DNA of 64,000 nucleotides. Origin: Legionella rubrilucens (lineage in GTDB: Bacteria; Pseudomonadota; Gammaproteobacteria; Legionellales; Legionellaceae). Shown here piece by piece: positions 1 to 11,059 of the stretch. A program made the translations under genes and the position numbers. The notes under the pieces are model-generated. The model did not search any database and was not told the DNA's origin. It saw nothing but the letters and a program-made list of their open reading frames with translations. The stretch covers positions 173,125 to 237,124 of the forward strand of contig NZ_LNYT01000007.1 of NCBI RefSeq assembly GCF_001468125.1, in the 5' to 3' direction. Position 1 is the stretch's first letter; every line of letters starts with the position of its first letter.

Positions 1-57
1 ACTCCGCCAAGTCGAATTGATGTCTTTCGACTTTTATATAACCTGCAGCCGTTGTCC

Positions 58-3000
58 ATGCAGGCTATGCACGACAATGACCTTGCGATTACCCCCAACG
101 CCCCTTTGCACCAGGATGAACTGGAGCTGTTAAAGCCCGCCCAATGGGCACTGCTGAATAACATTCTGGTCAATATCAATCACGAGAAGTCTCCAATCTG
201 GGTTTTGATAAAGAAAACCAATAGCGGGTGGGTGGCTTACCTGCCTCCGCATTGCAAAGAGGCTCAAAAAAAATCACTGGCAGCCATTGCTGGCTTAAAA
301 GGCCTCAGCTTTGAAGAGATAGACTATCAGCACAATCGCCTGCTCAATGATGTTGACAACATCGCTGAAATCACCCAATGGCATGCGGTGTTATTTGGAC
401 GAATTGTTCCCTGGAGCGTGCAGAACAGCCAGCAACCTTTAGCTGCTTTCAGGGATAAAGTCCCGTTGCCGTTATTGCATCAAAGCATGTTGGAACACTG
501 CATGAACGGTGTTGGCGGAAACCAAAGCAACGTGACGGAGTCGTTGAAACGAGCGGCCAGAAATCGAAAACCCTTCAGTGAGTTATCCTGGCCTGAACTC
601 AATCCGATGAACTCAAAAAAGACACCGGTTTATCTTCTCGGCCAGGAAAACGCCCTGGACACGATTGAAGCGGCTGCCATGCTGGATGGTTTTGATAAAG
701 AGGAATTGCGCTTTTCAGAGGATCTGACTACCCTGACGGTTAAACCGGGTTCATTCTACCTGCCTCAAAGACGGCTAACTGAAGCTTTGAATGCGGTGTA
801 TCATTATGCCCCTTCCCGACTCATTATGCCGTCCATCAAATTAGATGAAACGAACCAAAACCTCTTTGATTTTGATTGCCATCTTCGCACGGTAAAGCCT
901 GAGAACATCGACCCGTTAAATAAAGCCCATTTCAGTTTCCCCATGCACTGTGCAGCGCGTAATCGTTTTCTCGCCGAGGAGAAGCCGCGCGTCATGAAGG
1001 CTGAAGAAATGTCCATCCCTGCCCGTAAAAGGCTCTGGAAAGAGGCTGGGAACGCAATGGTAGCTTTCTTCCAACAGCACGGCGATGCCATGGATTTGGA
1101 TTTTATCGATTCAGCCGTACAATTTAACAAAGGCTGGCTTCTGGGGCATTGTGATCATGATGGCCGTAAGGCGGCTTCTTCCATGCTTTGGTCTTTTGCC
1201 CAGATAGCTCAAATGGGCAAAGAAGGATTGAATGAATTATTTAACGTGCTCAAAGCCTATTCTGGTAATCAGGACGAGCTGTATCCTTCCCCCAACTTGT
1301 CCTGTACCTTCGATTTAAATGGCAGTCTCACCGATGAGCCGCACGAGTACATCGCTTATTTAGCTGAAAAGATTCAAAATTACCATCCCAACAGCGCGGG
1401 ACATACCCCCCTGTTTAAACGTTTGTCGTTTATTTTGCCTGATAAGCTGGATAAAAGAACCGAACAGGCCTTGATCGGGTTAATTACGGTTTTGAATGAG
1501 CGTAAAAAACGCTTCCCGCAGGAATTGTCCGAGGTGAAACTTTACAACCTGCGCAATTTTTCAGATGCAAGCGCTTCATTGATTAATGAGTTGGCAGATA
1601 AGGCTCATTCCACCGATCTAAGAGTGCAATTGACTATCCCTGTCTGGGATCAGGAAGCTTACTCCCAACCTCGGCAACAAAAATTAAAAGCCAGCTACCG
1701 TGAGTTACAAAACACCATTTTGAATAATCAGCGCCGGGTACGGCATGCGAAACTTGAGCAAAATACCCAAAGTATTTACCTCAGTGCTGCCAACAAGCTG
1801 ACTCCCGAACTGATTCTTAACAGGAAACTGGAACAGGAACACCAGCCTTTTGATGGCGACGACGTGATTTACCCGTTGACGGCGCAAACGCCTGGCATTC
1901 AGCAGCAGTTACAGCAGGAATTGGGACAGGAATTCAAACTGGCGCAAGAAGATAAACTGCAGCAGACAGTCGAGCAGGAGCAGGAACAAGAACAGCAGAT
2001 CATGCAGTTTCACGGTGATGAAAGCCAATTAATTACCCGTGACAACATTGACGAAAAAGGCCGGGATTCATGGCATAATTTGACTGGCCAGATTAAGGAC
2101 CGTTCAGGCTGGAAACGAGCTGACTTAAGCCAGTTGTTTTCTCTGTGGGTGGGGAGTCAAGTCGACGCGCCGCAGGTGATTGAAAAAATTCATCCCGACG
2201 CCATGAAAAAAATCATGGCTCACGCGCCGCAATTCCGCATGGGGATTGCCAAAGAGAATTTGCCGGCCGGATTTTTCCTGCAATACTCTAAAAATAAAGG
2301 GCTTATTCTCTGTTTTGACGAATTACGTGAAAGAAGAGAATTGAGGGCAGCACAACTTAAAAAACGCGAATCACGTAATCCGTTTACTGTGTCACTGTAT
2401 ACGCCAAGACCCGCCGAGGTATCTAAAGGCGATTACCGCCAGTTTACTCCGTTTAGTCAGGAGAAAACCGCAAAGCAAACGTTCTGGCAATACCTGGCCT
2501 CGGAAGATAATGACGCGGTTCGCCGTAACAATGCGGCGAAATTGGTCGATAACTCCAATTTAAAAGCCGCCACAGTGATACTGCAACATTTTGATATTAC
2601 TGGCGAATTTTCAAAGCCTGAAGACTATGACCTTTGCCTGGCTTACCTTGGTCAGTGGGCGAACTCTTCCAAAGTGAAGTTGTCAAAAGCACTTAAAAAA
2701 GCTTTGTTTGACGCAAAAAGCGCAACGGTTTTAACAGAGAAAAATCTACGTGCATTCGGACAGGTTTTTGAACATTACGATGTTGTTAATGCCCATGCGA
2801 GCAACGGAAGCGAACATTTTCTCTTTATCGCTGATCAGATTCTTCAGAATTTTGGGGACGAGGGTTTCAGAATATGGAAAAAGCGTTTTCTGGATATGTC
2901 AGAAAACTGGTCTGAATACCTTGAACAATCTGAAGTGGACGCGATTGCCTTAAGCATCGCCACACTTAAAACGTTTCCCCGCCATCAGGCACTCTGGTGG

Positions 3001-6000
3001 AAACTGGTGGATGCCCATGGCCAGGCGGTCGGTCATCTGCGTTACGCCGATTTATGGTATGCCTTCCATAAAGTGCTGAAATACGTGGAAGAGAGAAACC
3101 TCGCTTTTGATGAACAAAGCCTTAGTCGCTTGCTTGAAACCACAGAAAATTTTAATGCCAATGTCTTTCTTGATCGCTTGTATAGCGTGTTAAGAGAGCA
3201 GCGCAAGCAATTTGACAGCGCTCATATCCAGCAACTGACGTTAACCCACCTTGATCAAATCGACTGGCGTCATAATGGTTTTTACTATGCCTCCCGCTAT
3301 CAGCATTTTCCTTACTGGGATGATGGAATGGCCTTTAGCGAATTTTATTCAGCAAGGGAAGACAGGGAGAAAGGGTATCCGGTGGAGTGGGATCCCAAAT
3401 TCCAACTGCAATACCCCACCCTGCAGGCCCTGCGTTTTGCCAGTAAAAAAATGCAGTTAAGCCAAAAGCAATTGTCGGTGCTGAAGGGACTTCTCGATGC
3501 GAAACTGACAGGGGAGTACGGCCCGGCAGTACGGCTTTTCATGGCCGGCCTTAGTGTGGGTGTGGATCATCTTGAGGCGATGGATGCGGTGAAGCTTAGA
3601 GCGATACTCACGGAGTTGCTGTCTACCCCTCCCGATTTGCTGGAATGGATGAACGAAGCAGTATCCCTTGATAAGGAATTGTTGCCTGGAACCTGGCGGA
3701 TGCGTTATCAGGATATCCTGGTGTTTTCCTCCATAATTGGTCCTCTGCATCGCGATTTTAAAGGCAACCGTCTGGATTTGATTAATGCTTCGGGGCGTGC
3801 GTTGCATTGTCTGGCCCAATTTGACGGTCAAAAACCTCTCTTTAAACAATTGGTTGATGTTATTTGCACAGAAGGTCTCGATAAACCCCTTTGCCCGCTG
3901 TTCACGACCTATCCCTGGCTGGTTACTGAAAAGCTCAAATTGTCTTCCTGGCAGGATCCTGCACAAGGGGCTTACAAAATCGCCTCAGTGAAATCCAAAG
4001 AGGCGGTCAGGGAACTTGGACTGTTTGAAAAGCAGCTTCAGTCCATTGATTTCGATCAAAATACGTATTGGCCAGACCGGGATGAGTTGCAGCAATGCTT
4101 TGAGGCTATCGCCGAGTCGTTAAACCCGGCAGAAACGCGACTCAAGGTGGTGTCTTCCCTGTTGAAAAAGCAGTGCGCCATTACGTTCCAGGATGCTCCG
4201 TTCAGAGTATTGGAAGCCAAAGAAATCGAGGATGCCCTGGTCTACCTTGACAGCTATTTAAAACCCGGTTTTAAAAGTCAGAACCTGACATTGGCCAGGC
4301 GTTTCCTTCAGGATTATGCGGCAGTAAAAGCAGGGACTGAGGTAGAGAAACAAATAGAAAGTTTCCTTAAATTAATCATCCGGCTGGATAACAAAACCTA
4401 CTTTAACGAGATAGGGCAGGTCTTGGGTACCTTAATTGCAAAACCGGGCAAGGAGAAGAAGCATTATTCTCTTCCACAACTCACTGGTTGGCTTGAGAGC
4501 CTGGTGGATGACACAGCCCTGGAGCACCACTATCCGGTTAATTTATTATCCGTCATTCTGGATGATGCACTGGCTAAGGACTTAAGTTTAATCAATAATG
4601 ATTTCCATAAATTAAAGGTCGCAGACGAAACCAGAAGTATTCTGCAAAACCGCACCCGAGTCATGGTGCGTGAGCCTTTGCCCAATCAATATAAACCCGT
4701 TCTTGTGCGATTGCTTCTCGACAATGCTGATAAAAAATTCGTTGAGTATGCTCAGCAGACCCTGGGCGCGCTGCATAAAGCCAAAGCCAGCCACGAGTGG
4801 TTAACGGCAATAACGGGTTTTCTAAACCAATGCCAGAAATCCCATTTAATCGATTACCGTTCCGAATTATTCCAGAATGTTACGCATTCGGCTGACCAAC
4901 TGGAGGGAGAACTCAAGGGTTTATGGCAGGAGACGCAGGTTAAACTGATTGATTTGGTTGTTCATAAAGGCATGAAGCCAGAAAGTGTTCGAACATTCTT
5001 CGGTGCCTACACACCCAAACAGATGTACGTCAAGCTCATACTGCTTCAGGCATTAAATGATTGGGACAAAGAGAAATCATTGGTCGCTGAGGTGAAAGAC
5101 AAGCTGGATCATTTATCGGAACAGCAATTAAGTCAGCTTGCCCAGTATTACGGTTCTGATCCTCGTCCGTCTCTGGCCATGCTAGCAAAGCTTCTGGCGG
5201 AACCGCAATTCAATTCTGCTGAAAAACTCATCCACCGTTTTGAAACGGTCGAGCAGGGTTTGGACGACAAGGGGCAGTCTAAGCGCCATTACAGCCTCAG
5301 TGACGAGGACAGAAAGGGCTTAATGCGGGTTTTGGCTGGATTCAAGCGAAAAGGGCAAGCTTATTTTGAAGACGCGCAACAGAAAGAATTAATTAATCTG
5401 TTGTATTACACCAATAACTTCAGCCAGGTGGCTTCACTGCATGAGTTGAAGGCTAATCAATTAACCGATACCCTTTATCGGGCTTTAGCTCAGCTTCAAG
5501 GCGCCACTACGCCCATTGAAAAGCACCAGGCTTCTGCGCGGGTGCTGGCCTGCATGCGGGAAATTCTTCTTCGCAAGTCGGGCAAGTGGGCCAATCATAC
5601 CCAGATGCTGTCCCTTTTGTACGCCGCCCTCTACAATGATGAGAGCCTGCTTCATCAGGTACGTACCGGTCAAGGTAAAAGCATCATTACCGTCATGCGG
5701 TCCGCCTACCTGGCGCTTAATGGTTATGTCGTTGATGTGTTCAGTTCAAAAGACAGTCTGTCAAAACGCGATCATGATGAATTTGCTCCCGTACTGGATG
5801 CCATGGGGATTCGACATGCTTACATCACCGAAAATTCGGATGCCGGGGTCTATCAAACCCGCTCTGGACCAGGCATAGGCGCTATCAATTACGCCACCAT
5901 TGGCAATTTCAGCCTGTTCCAGTCAGGCCATATCTGGAAAGGCCAGCACGCCATCGATCTGAACCCCGAGCGCCGCGCGGCCTGGCTGGATGAGGCGGAT

Positions 6001-9000
6001 TACATTTTACGATTCGAACAGACGCAATTTAACTATTCCGATAAGGCTGAAAGCGATCCCATTTACAACATGGATGAGTGGGTGTATCGCGCCACCTATG
6101 ACTGGTATCTCGACAATCGGAAAAACTTTGATTCATTGGGAGAAAGCGGTATTGTCGCTGTTTCTCGTAAAAAACATTTGGAATCGTTGTGCAATTACAT
6201 CAAGGAAAGAAAAGCAACCTGGAGTCCAAAACAATCCCATTTTTTTGAAACTTACCTGGTCCCCGCCCTGAGCAAAGACCCTGTGGCGTTAAACAAACGC
6301 GACAGACAGCTTAAGCAGTTACTAACCGCCGCGCACATTGCCGCCAATCTGAAGGAAGGGACTGAATTCTGCATAAGACCGGATAGCCGAACGGTAGCCG
6401 ATGGGGTGGTGATTAACACCACAACGGCTAAAGTGGTTATCAGTAATCAAGTCCGACAAGGTTCTACCTACAGTGATCTGGTTCACCAGTTTTTACATAT
6501 CCGCTTAAATAAAGAAGCCATTCGCCGCGGTGAAATGCCTGATTTCTTTGTTGAACCGGAAACAAAAATTGCTTTGTCACAAAATGCCCCTTATCTCCTG
6601 AAGAAATATTACAGCAAACTGGAAGGTTGTACCGGGACTGCGGGCAATAAAGCTGCGCTTCATTATTACCGTGAAGAATACGGTATTGAACACGTGACCA
6701 AATTGCCGACGCATGAGGAAATACGCACGACTTATGCGCCGATGATCTTCTGCTCCTCTGAGAATGAACAGGTCGAGACCATTGCTGGGCTTATGGTGGA
6801 TTACAAAGATCAGCCCATCCTGCATGCCTGCCAGGATGACCCGGCGGTTAAACACTTAAGTAAAAACATTCACCGTTCGTTGGGAAAAAAGGGCCTTAAT
6901 CTGAGTCAATTCCTGGTAGACACCAACGACAGCGGCAAACAGGAAAGCGACATCCTGCCCGGTGCCGGCTTAAACGGCGCGATAACCAACAGTTCCCGTC
7001 TTGGACGCGGGACGGACATTAAGCCGCAATCGGAAAAAGGGCTAGTGGTTATCCGAAGCTATCCTGCCGATCCCGATATTGAGAAGCAGGAGCGTGGACG
7101 TCAGGGCCGAAACGGTGCTAAGGGACTCTGTATTGATGTGATTGATTACTCGAAAATCCAGCGTGAATACGAAGCCTATCTTGATTCGCCTCATAGAAAC
7201 CGTTTGGGTGTCCTAATCAAAGAACAGAAAGAGCATGTCGACAATCGATTAGAAAAGCATAAGCATAACGGCTCGACCAAATGGGATTGGCTTAAGCAAG
7301 CAGACTTACAGGAAAAATACATCATTACCCGCTCGGTTGTGCAGTTAAACCTCGAGCTTAAGCGGGAGCGGGAAAAATTCCTGCGTCGTAAAGAATACCT
7401 CATCGCCACCTTATCCGGTGAGGTGATGGATGTTATGCATGAGGCCATTCGAAATAAGGACAACGCGCTTCATGCACGTTTAATGAAGGCCTGGCTTGAG
7501 CATCGCAAACAGATTGAAGACGCCTGGAATAGCCGGCTGGCTGGTAAACAGGGGGATAATGAAGAAATCTATTCGGAATTTTTTAAACAGGCCGATGCTC
7601 TATGGCAAAAACTCTGCGTGTTTTGCCCGCAGTTAAATACCATGAGTCTGCTGCCCTTGGCTGGAAAGACAGCCGACATGGCGGAAGGCAGCCGTGGGGT
7701 ACTTAAATACCTTGAAAAACAGTCAGGCTTATGGCAGAAAAAATTTGAAACGGGAACGCTTCGTCTGGAAGATAAGCCCAACTTGCTGAAGTTAAAGAAA
7801 CAGTTGCAGCAGTTAGCTCTTGAATGGCATCCGGACAGGCTGTCAGGGTCGACTAAATCAGTAGAAGATAAAGCGATCGGCGAAGACATCATTCGTGTTC
7901 TTAACTCGCTGGCTGAGTTACGGTCGGAATGTGAGCGAACGCTGCAAAAACTTGAAGAAAAGGCCAGTCCAGAAAGCAGTCAGAGCGGGGTCAGCCGTGC
8001 TCCTGTCCCGGTTCTTGACGGTGTACAGGGCGCTTTGATTCCTTTTAAACCGGGCTACCGCCATGTTCCTAAAAAGCAAAAAAGTGACATGGCCAGCGTG
8101 GTAACCTTTTACCAGGCCTGGATACAACAGACCGAACACTATTATTTTCAATCCATTTTTTCCTCCGTTGCAAGAAACAACGTCACTCAGGCGGTGTATG
8201 GTCCACAACATGAACGAATGGACCGGTTCTATCAGGAATTAAACGCCTTAAGCACATCGGAGGCGAGTGAGGCAAGACGAATCTCGCTGTTCACCCAGTT
8301 AACGGCCTGTGTCAAGCAGCATAAAGCGGCTTTCAGTGTGTCCTGTGACGCTTGGTCCAATGTCATTAAACTGCTGAGGCAACAGCCTGATGATAAGCAG
8401 GATGCGTCGCTTTTTGATGCCCTAACAACCTTTTTCTCTCAAGACTTTATTAATAAGAGATATCCTGTCTATGTGGACGGTGACGACATTACAAATAACA
8501 GTGCCTTGCTGACACTGGTGATGAAAATTGCCGCCACCGCTTACGTGAGTGAGAATGAGGCTTCCAGGACGTTCATTCGCCACTTCTGTAAAGCGATCCG
8601 AAATGATTTCTGGAAGACCTTTACGGGGCTTCCTGAAATAGCCGATGTCTTTGCGTCCAAACCCAACGTGACTCGTTTGCTGAGCGTTCATACCAATCAG
8701 AATGATTTAGGGTATCTGCTTGATTTGATTAAGGCTAATCACGAGCGAGGACTCAGGGGTGAGGACGAGGCTGAAAAATCCAAAATCAGGATCAAAGCGC
8801 TTCTGTCGTATCTGGATGACAATGCCAACGCGCTGATGAAAAATCCGACGTTGTTAAGACCCCTTGTATCCATCCTGCTATCCGAGACGGATTACGGTTA
8901 TTTGCCCAAAGCGGATGTTTTGAGCCACTTCAGCGAGAAATCGCAAGGCAGGTTATGGTACTTCCTGTCGCAGCGGCTCCCGCTTCGTGAAAAAGACTGT

Positions 9001-10914
9001 GAGGAATTCCTTGGGTATCTCGCTGGTTTTGAAGAAACGAAGGCTTTTAATAAAGAAATCCTTGAGCCGTTGGTCACTTTGCCTTCCTATCTGTCGCTTG
9101 AATACATCAACAAGCGGCTTAAGTTCAGACCGGGTCGTTATCAATCCGATGATTGTCAGGCCGTACTCAAGGAAATGCATGAGGCCGGGGAACAATTCCA
9201 TGAATTCTTACGCAGACGAAACATCATTGAATCGTCTACTCTCTCAGCCACTCCACGTGATGCTGGAGCCTTTCTGCAATGGATGAATTGTTTTAACCAG
9301 ATACCGGCTGCCAGAGCGAAGGATTTATTCAATGCCATTAAAGAATCCGATGTGCCTCTTAAGGAGCTCTTGCAGTTGGCAGGACGCTTTACCCAGGATG
9401 AGGGCATGTCATTGGTTCTGTTTAACTGTTATTTGACTATTCTTGGCAATCTCGAAAAAGTAAAAACCCATAAGGAAAAATTTGCTTTTCTGCAGAAGCA
9501 GTATGAGCATCAATTCTTTTCTCTCGACTTGAAACAAACCAAAGCGTTTGGTGAGTTTGCGGAATGCATGGTTGACGCCTCCAGCGAATTGACCACGGAA
9601 GAAATGACCGCTTTATGGGGACTTTGGCAAAAAAACCACGATCGTGCATTAATGGACGAGTCGCTAATACTGATGAATCAGCTTAAGCTTTTTGACCAGC
9701 ATTACCCTGCAATGAAGTTAATGGAGGGTTACCTGCATTCCACAATGGATAAACAGGTCAATGAGTTCTACAGGGATTTTCTTGACGTGGTCAATGCCAA
9801 TAAAAACAAAGGCCTCGATGCGGATGGAAAAAAAGACTTGCCTATTATGAAGGCCCTGACGAATGCCTATTTCAAAACCAAAACAATCCGCAACAAGAGT
9901 CAGCTCAGTGAAGCGCTGAACGTGGTTTGTGAAGCAAAACGTCTTAATCAGAATCAACAATGGCACTTTTATTTTGGCAGCATCGATTGTGAAAAGCGGC
10001 AGGAACGCCGGCAGATCATGCAGTATCTTCACCATGGCCTTTTGGACTTGGGCGAGAAGTTTTCAAAGCAGTGCCATAAAGAGTATGCCTATTTATCTCA
10101 ACAGGTGGTGTCTCATGTTCCTGAGAAACTGGGGAATGACAAACAAGGTCGGGGGCAATTAACGGCATGCTTTAGTCAGTTAATTCATTTTACCCGAGAA
10201 TTGGTTCAGGTCTCTAAAGCGCCATTCGCTTCAGGAGATAAGGCACTGCCTCCCCATCAGGCGGATGCCTTTATCCAACGGCAGAAAGCTTATTTTGCGA
10301 GTCAACAGGCCAAATATGCCGGTTTCTGGTGGACCAACACCATCCGCCAAAACCAGGCCCGTGACTTGTTTCTAAACTTAAACTCGGATGATGTTCATAC
10401 CAAGGAAGCATTTTATGAGGAAAGCCTTAAAACAATCTGGAAAACACAGCGGGAGATTCTGAAGAGCGATAAGGGAACGAAGCATAACAAAAAAGGATAC
10501 AGCCGCCTTTATGATATTACCGTACAAATGTTTTTGAAGGTTGCAGGGGATATGATCGCTGACACGGACGTGGCAATGGAATCGAAGATTTTCTTAAATG
10601 ACATTCTGAATGAACAAACCCGTCGTCATGCAGAAATCCTCTTTGATCGGTTACCAGAAAACCATGCGCTGAAAAAGGCCATGGTGCCGTTGATTAACCG
10701 TAACGCAGGCGATCTGACCGCCTCCTGGGCGCCAGGTTCTATCGAGTTACTTAAGCTTAAGGGGTTATTGGAACGCCACGCAGCCAGCGTACCCAAGCCG
10801 CTAAAATATTTAACCGACAACCTGGAATGCTTAATCCAGCTACCCATGCCAGTAAAGGCTCAATCAGATTGGGCCGAGATGGGTAGGGGAGCGCTGTCAC
10901 TGCAGCGGGGATGA
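58..10914 (+). CDS. Giant SecA/DEAD motor-like protein with J-domain-like segment (putative effector)
   Basis: Protein of 3,618 residues if started at ATG 58; ATG 67, preceded by a weak AGG, is an alternative. The frame is open back to base 1 and no good ribosome site precedes ATG 58, so the gene may begin before the window. The centre holds a SecA/superfamily-2 motor: Walker A RTGQGKS (residues 1869-1875), a literal LDEAD (1977-1981), GCTGTA (2190-2195, compare SecA GMTGTA), GRGTDI (2316-2321) and RGRQGRNG (from 2346), in SecA order. About 240 residues later LALEWHPDRL (HPD 2591-2593) lies between helices like helices II and III of a J domain. A Glu/Gln-rich segment lies near 632-650. The remaining ~2,500 residues look helical and are unrecognised. 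It is far larger than SecA (~900) and is not the housekeeping translocase. A role as a secreted host-directed protein is inference from size and context. Confidence 0.8.
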   Translation: MQAMHDNDLAITPNAPLHQDELELLKPAQWALLNNILVNINHEKSPIWVLIKKTNSGWVAYLPPHCKEAQKKSLAAIAGLKGLSFEEIDYQHNRLLNDVDNIAEITQWHAVLFGRIVPWSVQNSQQPLAAFRDKVPLPLLHQSMLEHCMNGVGGNQSNVTESLKRAARNRKPFSELSWPELNPMNSKKTPVYLLGQENALDTIEAAAMLDGFDKEELRFSEDLTTLTVKPGSFYLPQRRLTEALNAVYHYAPSRLIMPSIKLDETNQNLFDFDCHLRTVKPENIDPLNKAHFSFPMHCAARNRFLAEEKPRVMKAEEMSIPARKRLWKEAGNAMVAFFQQHGDAMDLDFIDSAVQFNKGWLLGHCDHDGRKAASSMLWSFAQIAQMGKEGLNELFNVLKAYSGNQDELYPSPNLSCTFDLNGSLTDEPHEYIAYLAEKIQNYHPNSAGHTPLFKRLSFILPDKLDKRTEQALIGLITVLNERKKRFPQELSEVKLYNLRNFSDASASLINELADKAHSTDLRVQLTIPVWDQEAYSQPRQQKLKASYRELQNTILNNQRRVRHAKLEQNTQSIYLSAANKLTPELILNRKLEQEHQPFDGDDVIYPLTAQTPGIQQQLQQELGQEFKLAQEDKLQQTVEQEQEQEQQIMQFHGDESQLITRDNIDEKGRDSWHNLTGQIKDRSGWKRADLSQLFSLWVGSQVDAPQVIEKIHPDAMKKIMAHAPQFRMGIAKENLPAGFFLQYSKNKGLILCFDELRERRELRAAQLKKRESRNPFTVSLYTPRPAEVSKGDYRQFTPFSQEKTAKQTFWQYLASEDNDAVRRNNAAKLVDNSNLKAATVILQHFDITGEFSKPEDYDLCLAYLGQWANSSKVKLSKALKKALFDAKSATVLTEKNLRAFGQVFEHYDVVNAHASNGSEHFLFIADQILQNFGDEGFRIWKKRFLDMSENWSEYLEQSEVDAIALSIATLKTFPRHQALWWKLVDAHGQAVGHLRYADLWYAFHKVLKYVEERNLAFDEQSLSRLLETTENFNANVFLDRLYSVLREQRKQFDSAHIQQLTLTHLDQIDWRHNGFYYASRYQHFPYWDDGMAFSEFYSAREDREKGYPVEWDPKFQLQYPTLQALRFASKKMQLSQKQLSVLKGLLDAKLTGEYGPAVRLFMAGLSVGVDHLEAMDAVKLRAILTELLSTPPDLLEWMNEAVSLDKELLPGTWRMRYQDILVFSSIIGPLHRDFKGNRLDLINASGRALHCLAQFDGQKPLFKQLVDVICTEGLDKPLCPLFTTYPWLVTEKLKLSSWQDPAQGAYKIASVKSKEAVRELGLFEKQLQSIDFDQNTYWPDRDELQQCFEAIAESLNPAETRLKVVSSLLKKQCAITFQDAPFRVLEAKEIEDALVYLDSYLKPGFKSQNLTLARRFLQDYAAVKAGTEVEKQIESFLKLIIRLDNKTYFNEIGQVLGTLIAKPGKEKKHYSLPQLTGWLESLVDDTALEHHYPVNLLSVILDDALAKDLSLINNDFHKLKVADETRSILQNRTRVMVREPLPNQYKPVLVRLLLDNADKKFVEYAQQTLGALHKAKASHEWLTAITGFLNQCQKSHLIDYRSELFQNVTHSADQLEGELKGLWQETQVKLIDLVVHKGMKPESVRTFFGAYTPKQMYVKLILLQALNDWDKEKSLVAEVKDKLDHLSEQQLSQLAQYYGSDPRPSLAMLAKLLAEPQFNSAEKLIHRFETVEQGLDDKGQSKRHYSLSDEDRKGLMRVLAGFKRKGQAYFEDAQQKELINLLYYTNNFSQVASLHELKANQLTDTLYRALAQLQGATTPIEKHQASARVLACMREILLRKSGKWANHTQMLSLLYAALYNDESLLHQVRTGQGKSIITVMRSAYLALNGYVVDVFSSKDSLSKRDHDEFAPVLDAMGIRHAYITENSDAGVYQTRSGPGIGAINYATIGNFSLFQSGHIWKGQHAIDLNPERRAAWLDEADYILRFEQTQFNYSDKAESDPIYNMDEWVYRATYDWYLDNRKNFDSLGESGIVAVSRKKHLESLCNYIKERKATWSPKQSHFFETYLVPALSKDPVALNKRDRQLKQLLTAAHIAANLKEGTEFCIRPDSRTVADGVVINTTTAKVVISNQVRQGSTYSDLVHQFLHIRLNKEAIRRGEMPDFFVEPETKIALSQNAPYLLKKYYSKLEGCTGTAGNKAALHYYREEYGIEHVTKLPTHEEIRTTYAPMIFCSSENEQVETIAGLMVDYKDQPILHACQDDPAVKHLSKNIHRSLGKKGLNLSQFLVDTNDSGKQESDILPGAGLNGAITNSSRLGRGTDIKPQSEKGLVVIRSYPADPDIEKQERGRQGRNGAKGLCIDVIDYSKIQREYEAYLDSPHRNRLGVLIKEQKEHVDNRLEKHKHNGSTKWDWLKQADLQEKYIITRSVVQLNLELKREREKFLRRKEYLIATLSGEVMDVMHEAIRNKDNALHARLMKAWLEHRKQIEDAWNSRLAGKQGDNEEIYSEFFKQADALWQKLCVFCPQLNTMSLLPLAGKTADMAEGSRGVLKYLEKQSGLWQKKFETGTLRLEDKPNLLKLKKQLQQLALEWHPDRLSGSTKSVEDKAIGEDIIRVLNSLAELRSECERTLQKLEEKASPESSQSGVSRAPVPVLDGVQGALIPFKPGYRHVPKKQKSDMASVVTFYQAWIQQTEHYYFQSIFSSVARNNVTQAVYGPQHERMDRFYQELNALSTSEASEARRISLFTQLTACVKQHKAAFSVSCDAWSNVIKLLRQQPDDKQDASLFDALTTFFSQDFINKRYPVYVDGDDITNNSALLTLVMKIAATAYVSENEASRTFIRHFCKAIRNDFWKTFTGLPEIADVFASKPNVTRLLSVHTNQNDLGYLLDLIKANHERGLRGEDEAEKSKIRIKALLSYLDDNANALMKNPTLLRPLVSILLSETDYGYLPKADVLSHFSEKSQGRLWYFLSQRLPLREKDCEEFLGYLAGFEETKAFNKEILEPLVTLPSYLSLEYINKRLKFRPGRYQSDDCQAVLKEMHEAGEQFHEFLRRRNIIESSTLSATPRDAGAFLQWMNCFNQIPAARAKDLFNAIKESDVPLKELLQLAGRFTQDEGMSLVLFNCYLTILGNLEKVKTHKEKFAFLQKQYEHQFFSLDLKQTKAFGEFAECMVDASSELTTEEMTALWGLWQKNHDRALMDESLILMNQLKLFDQHYPAMKLMEGYLHSTMDKQVNEFYRDFLDVVNANKNKGLDADGKKDLPIMKALTNAYFKTKTIRNKSQLSEALNVVCEAKRLNQNQQWHFYFGSIDCEKRQERRQIMQYLHHGLLDLGEKFSKQCHKEYAYLSQQVVSHVPEKLGNDKQGRGQLTACFSQLIHFTRELVQVSKAPFASGDKALPPHQADAFIQRQKAYFASQQAKYAGFWWTNTIRQNQARDLFLNLNSDDVHTKEAFYEESLKTIWKTQREILKSDKGTKHNKKGYSRLYDITVQMFLKVAGDMIADTDVAMESKIFLNDILNEQTRRHAEILFDRLPENHALKKAMVPLINRNAGDLTASWAPGSIELLKLKGLLERHAASVPKPLKYLTDNLECLIQLPMPVKAQSDWAEMGRGALSLQRG

Positions 10915-10936
10915 TTGAGCGTGTGTTCCATGGGTT

Positions 10937-10965
10937 GCACCAGGCAGGTTAAACCAGCCTGGTGC
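10937..10965. terminator. Hairpin after the giant gene, possible terminator
   Basis: A perfect 9-bp stem (GCACCAGGC / GCCTGGTGC) around an 11-base loop lies 23 bases after the stop codon of the giant gene. No clear T-run follows, so intrinsic termination is only plausible. Confidence 0.4.
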
Positions 10966-11059
10966 ATGGGTATTTACACGTGGCGAGTGAATCAAAATCC
11001 ACTTAGACCATCAGAGATGCCATGGTGGTCATTTTTTTGCCAGTGATTGTAAGTCAATA

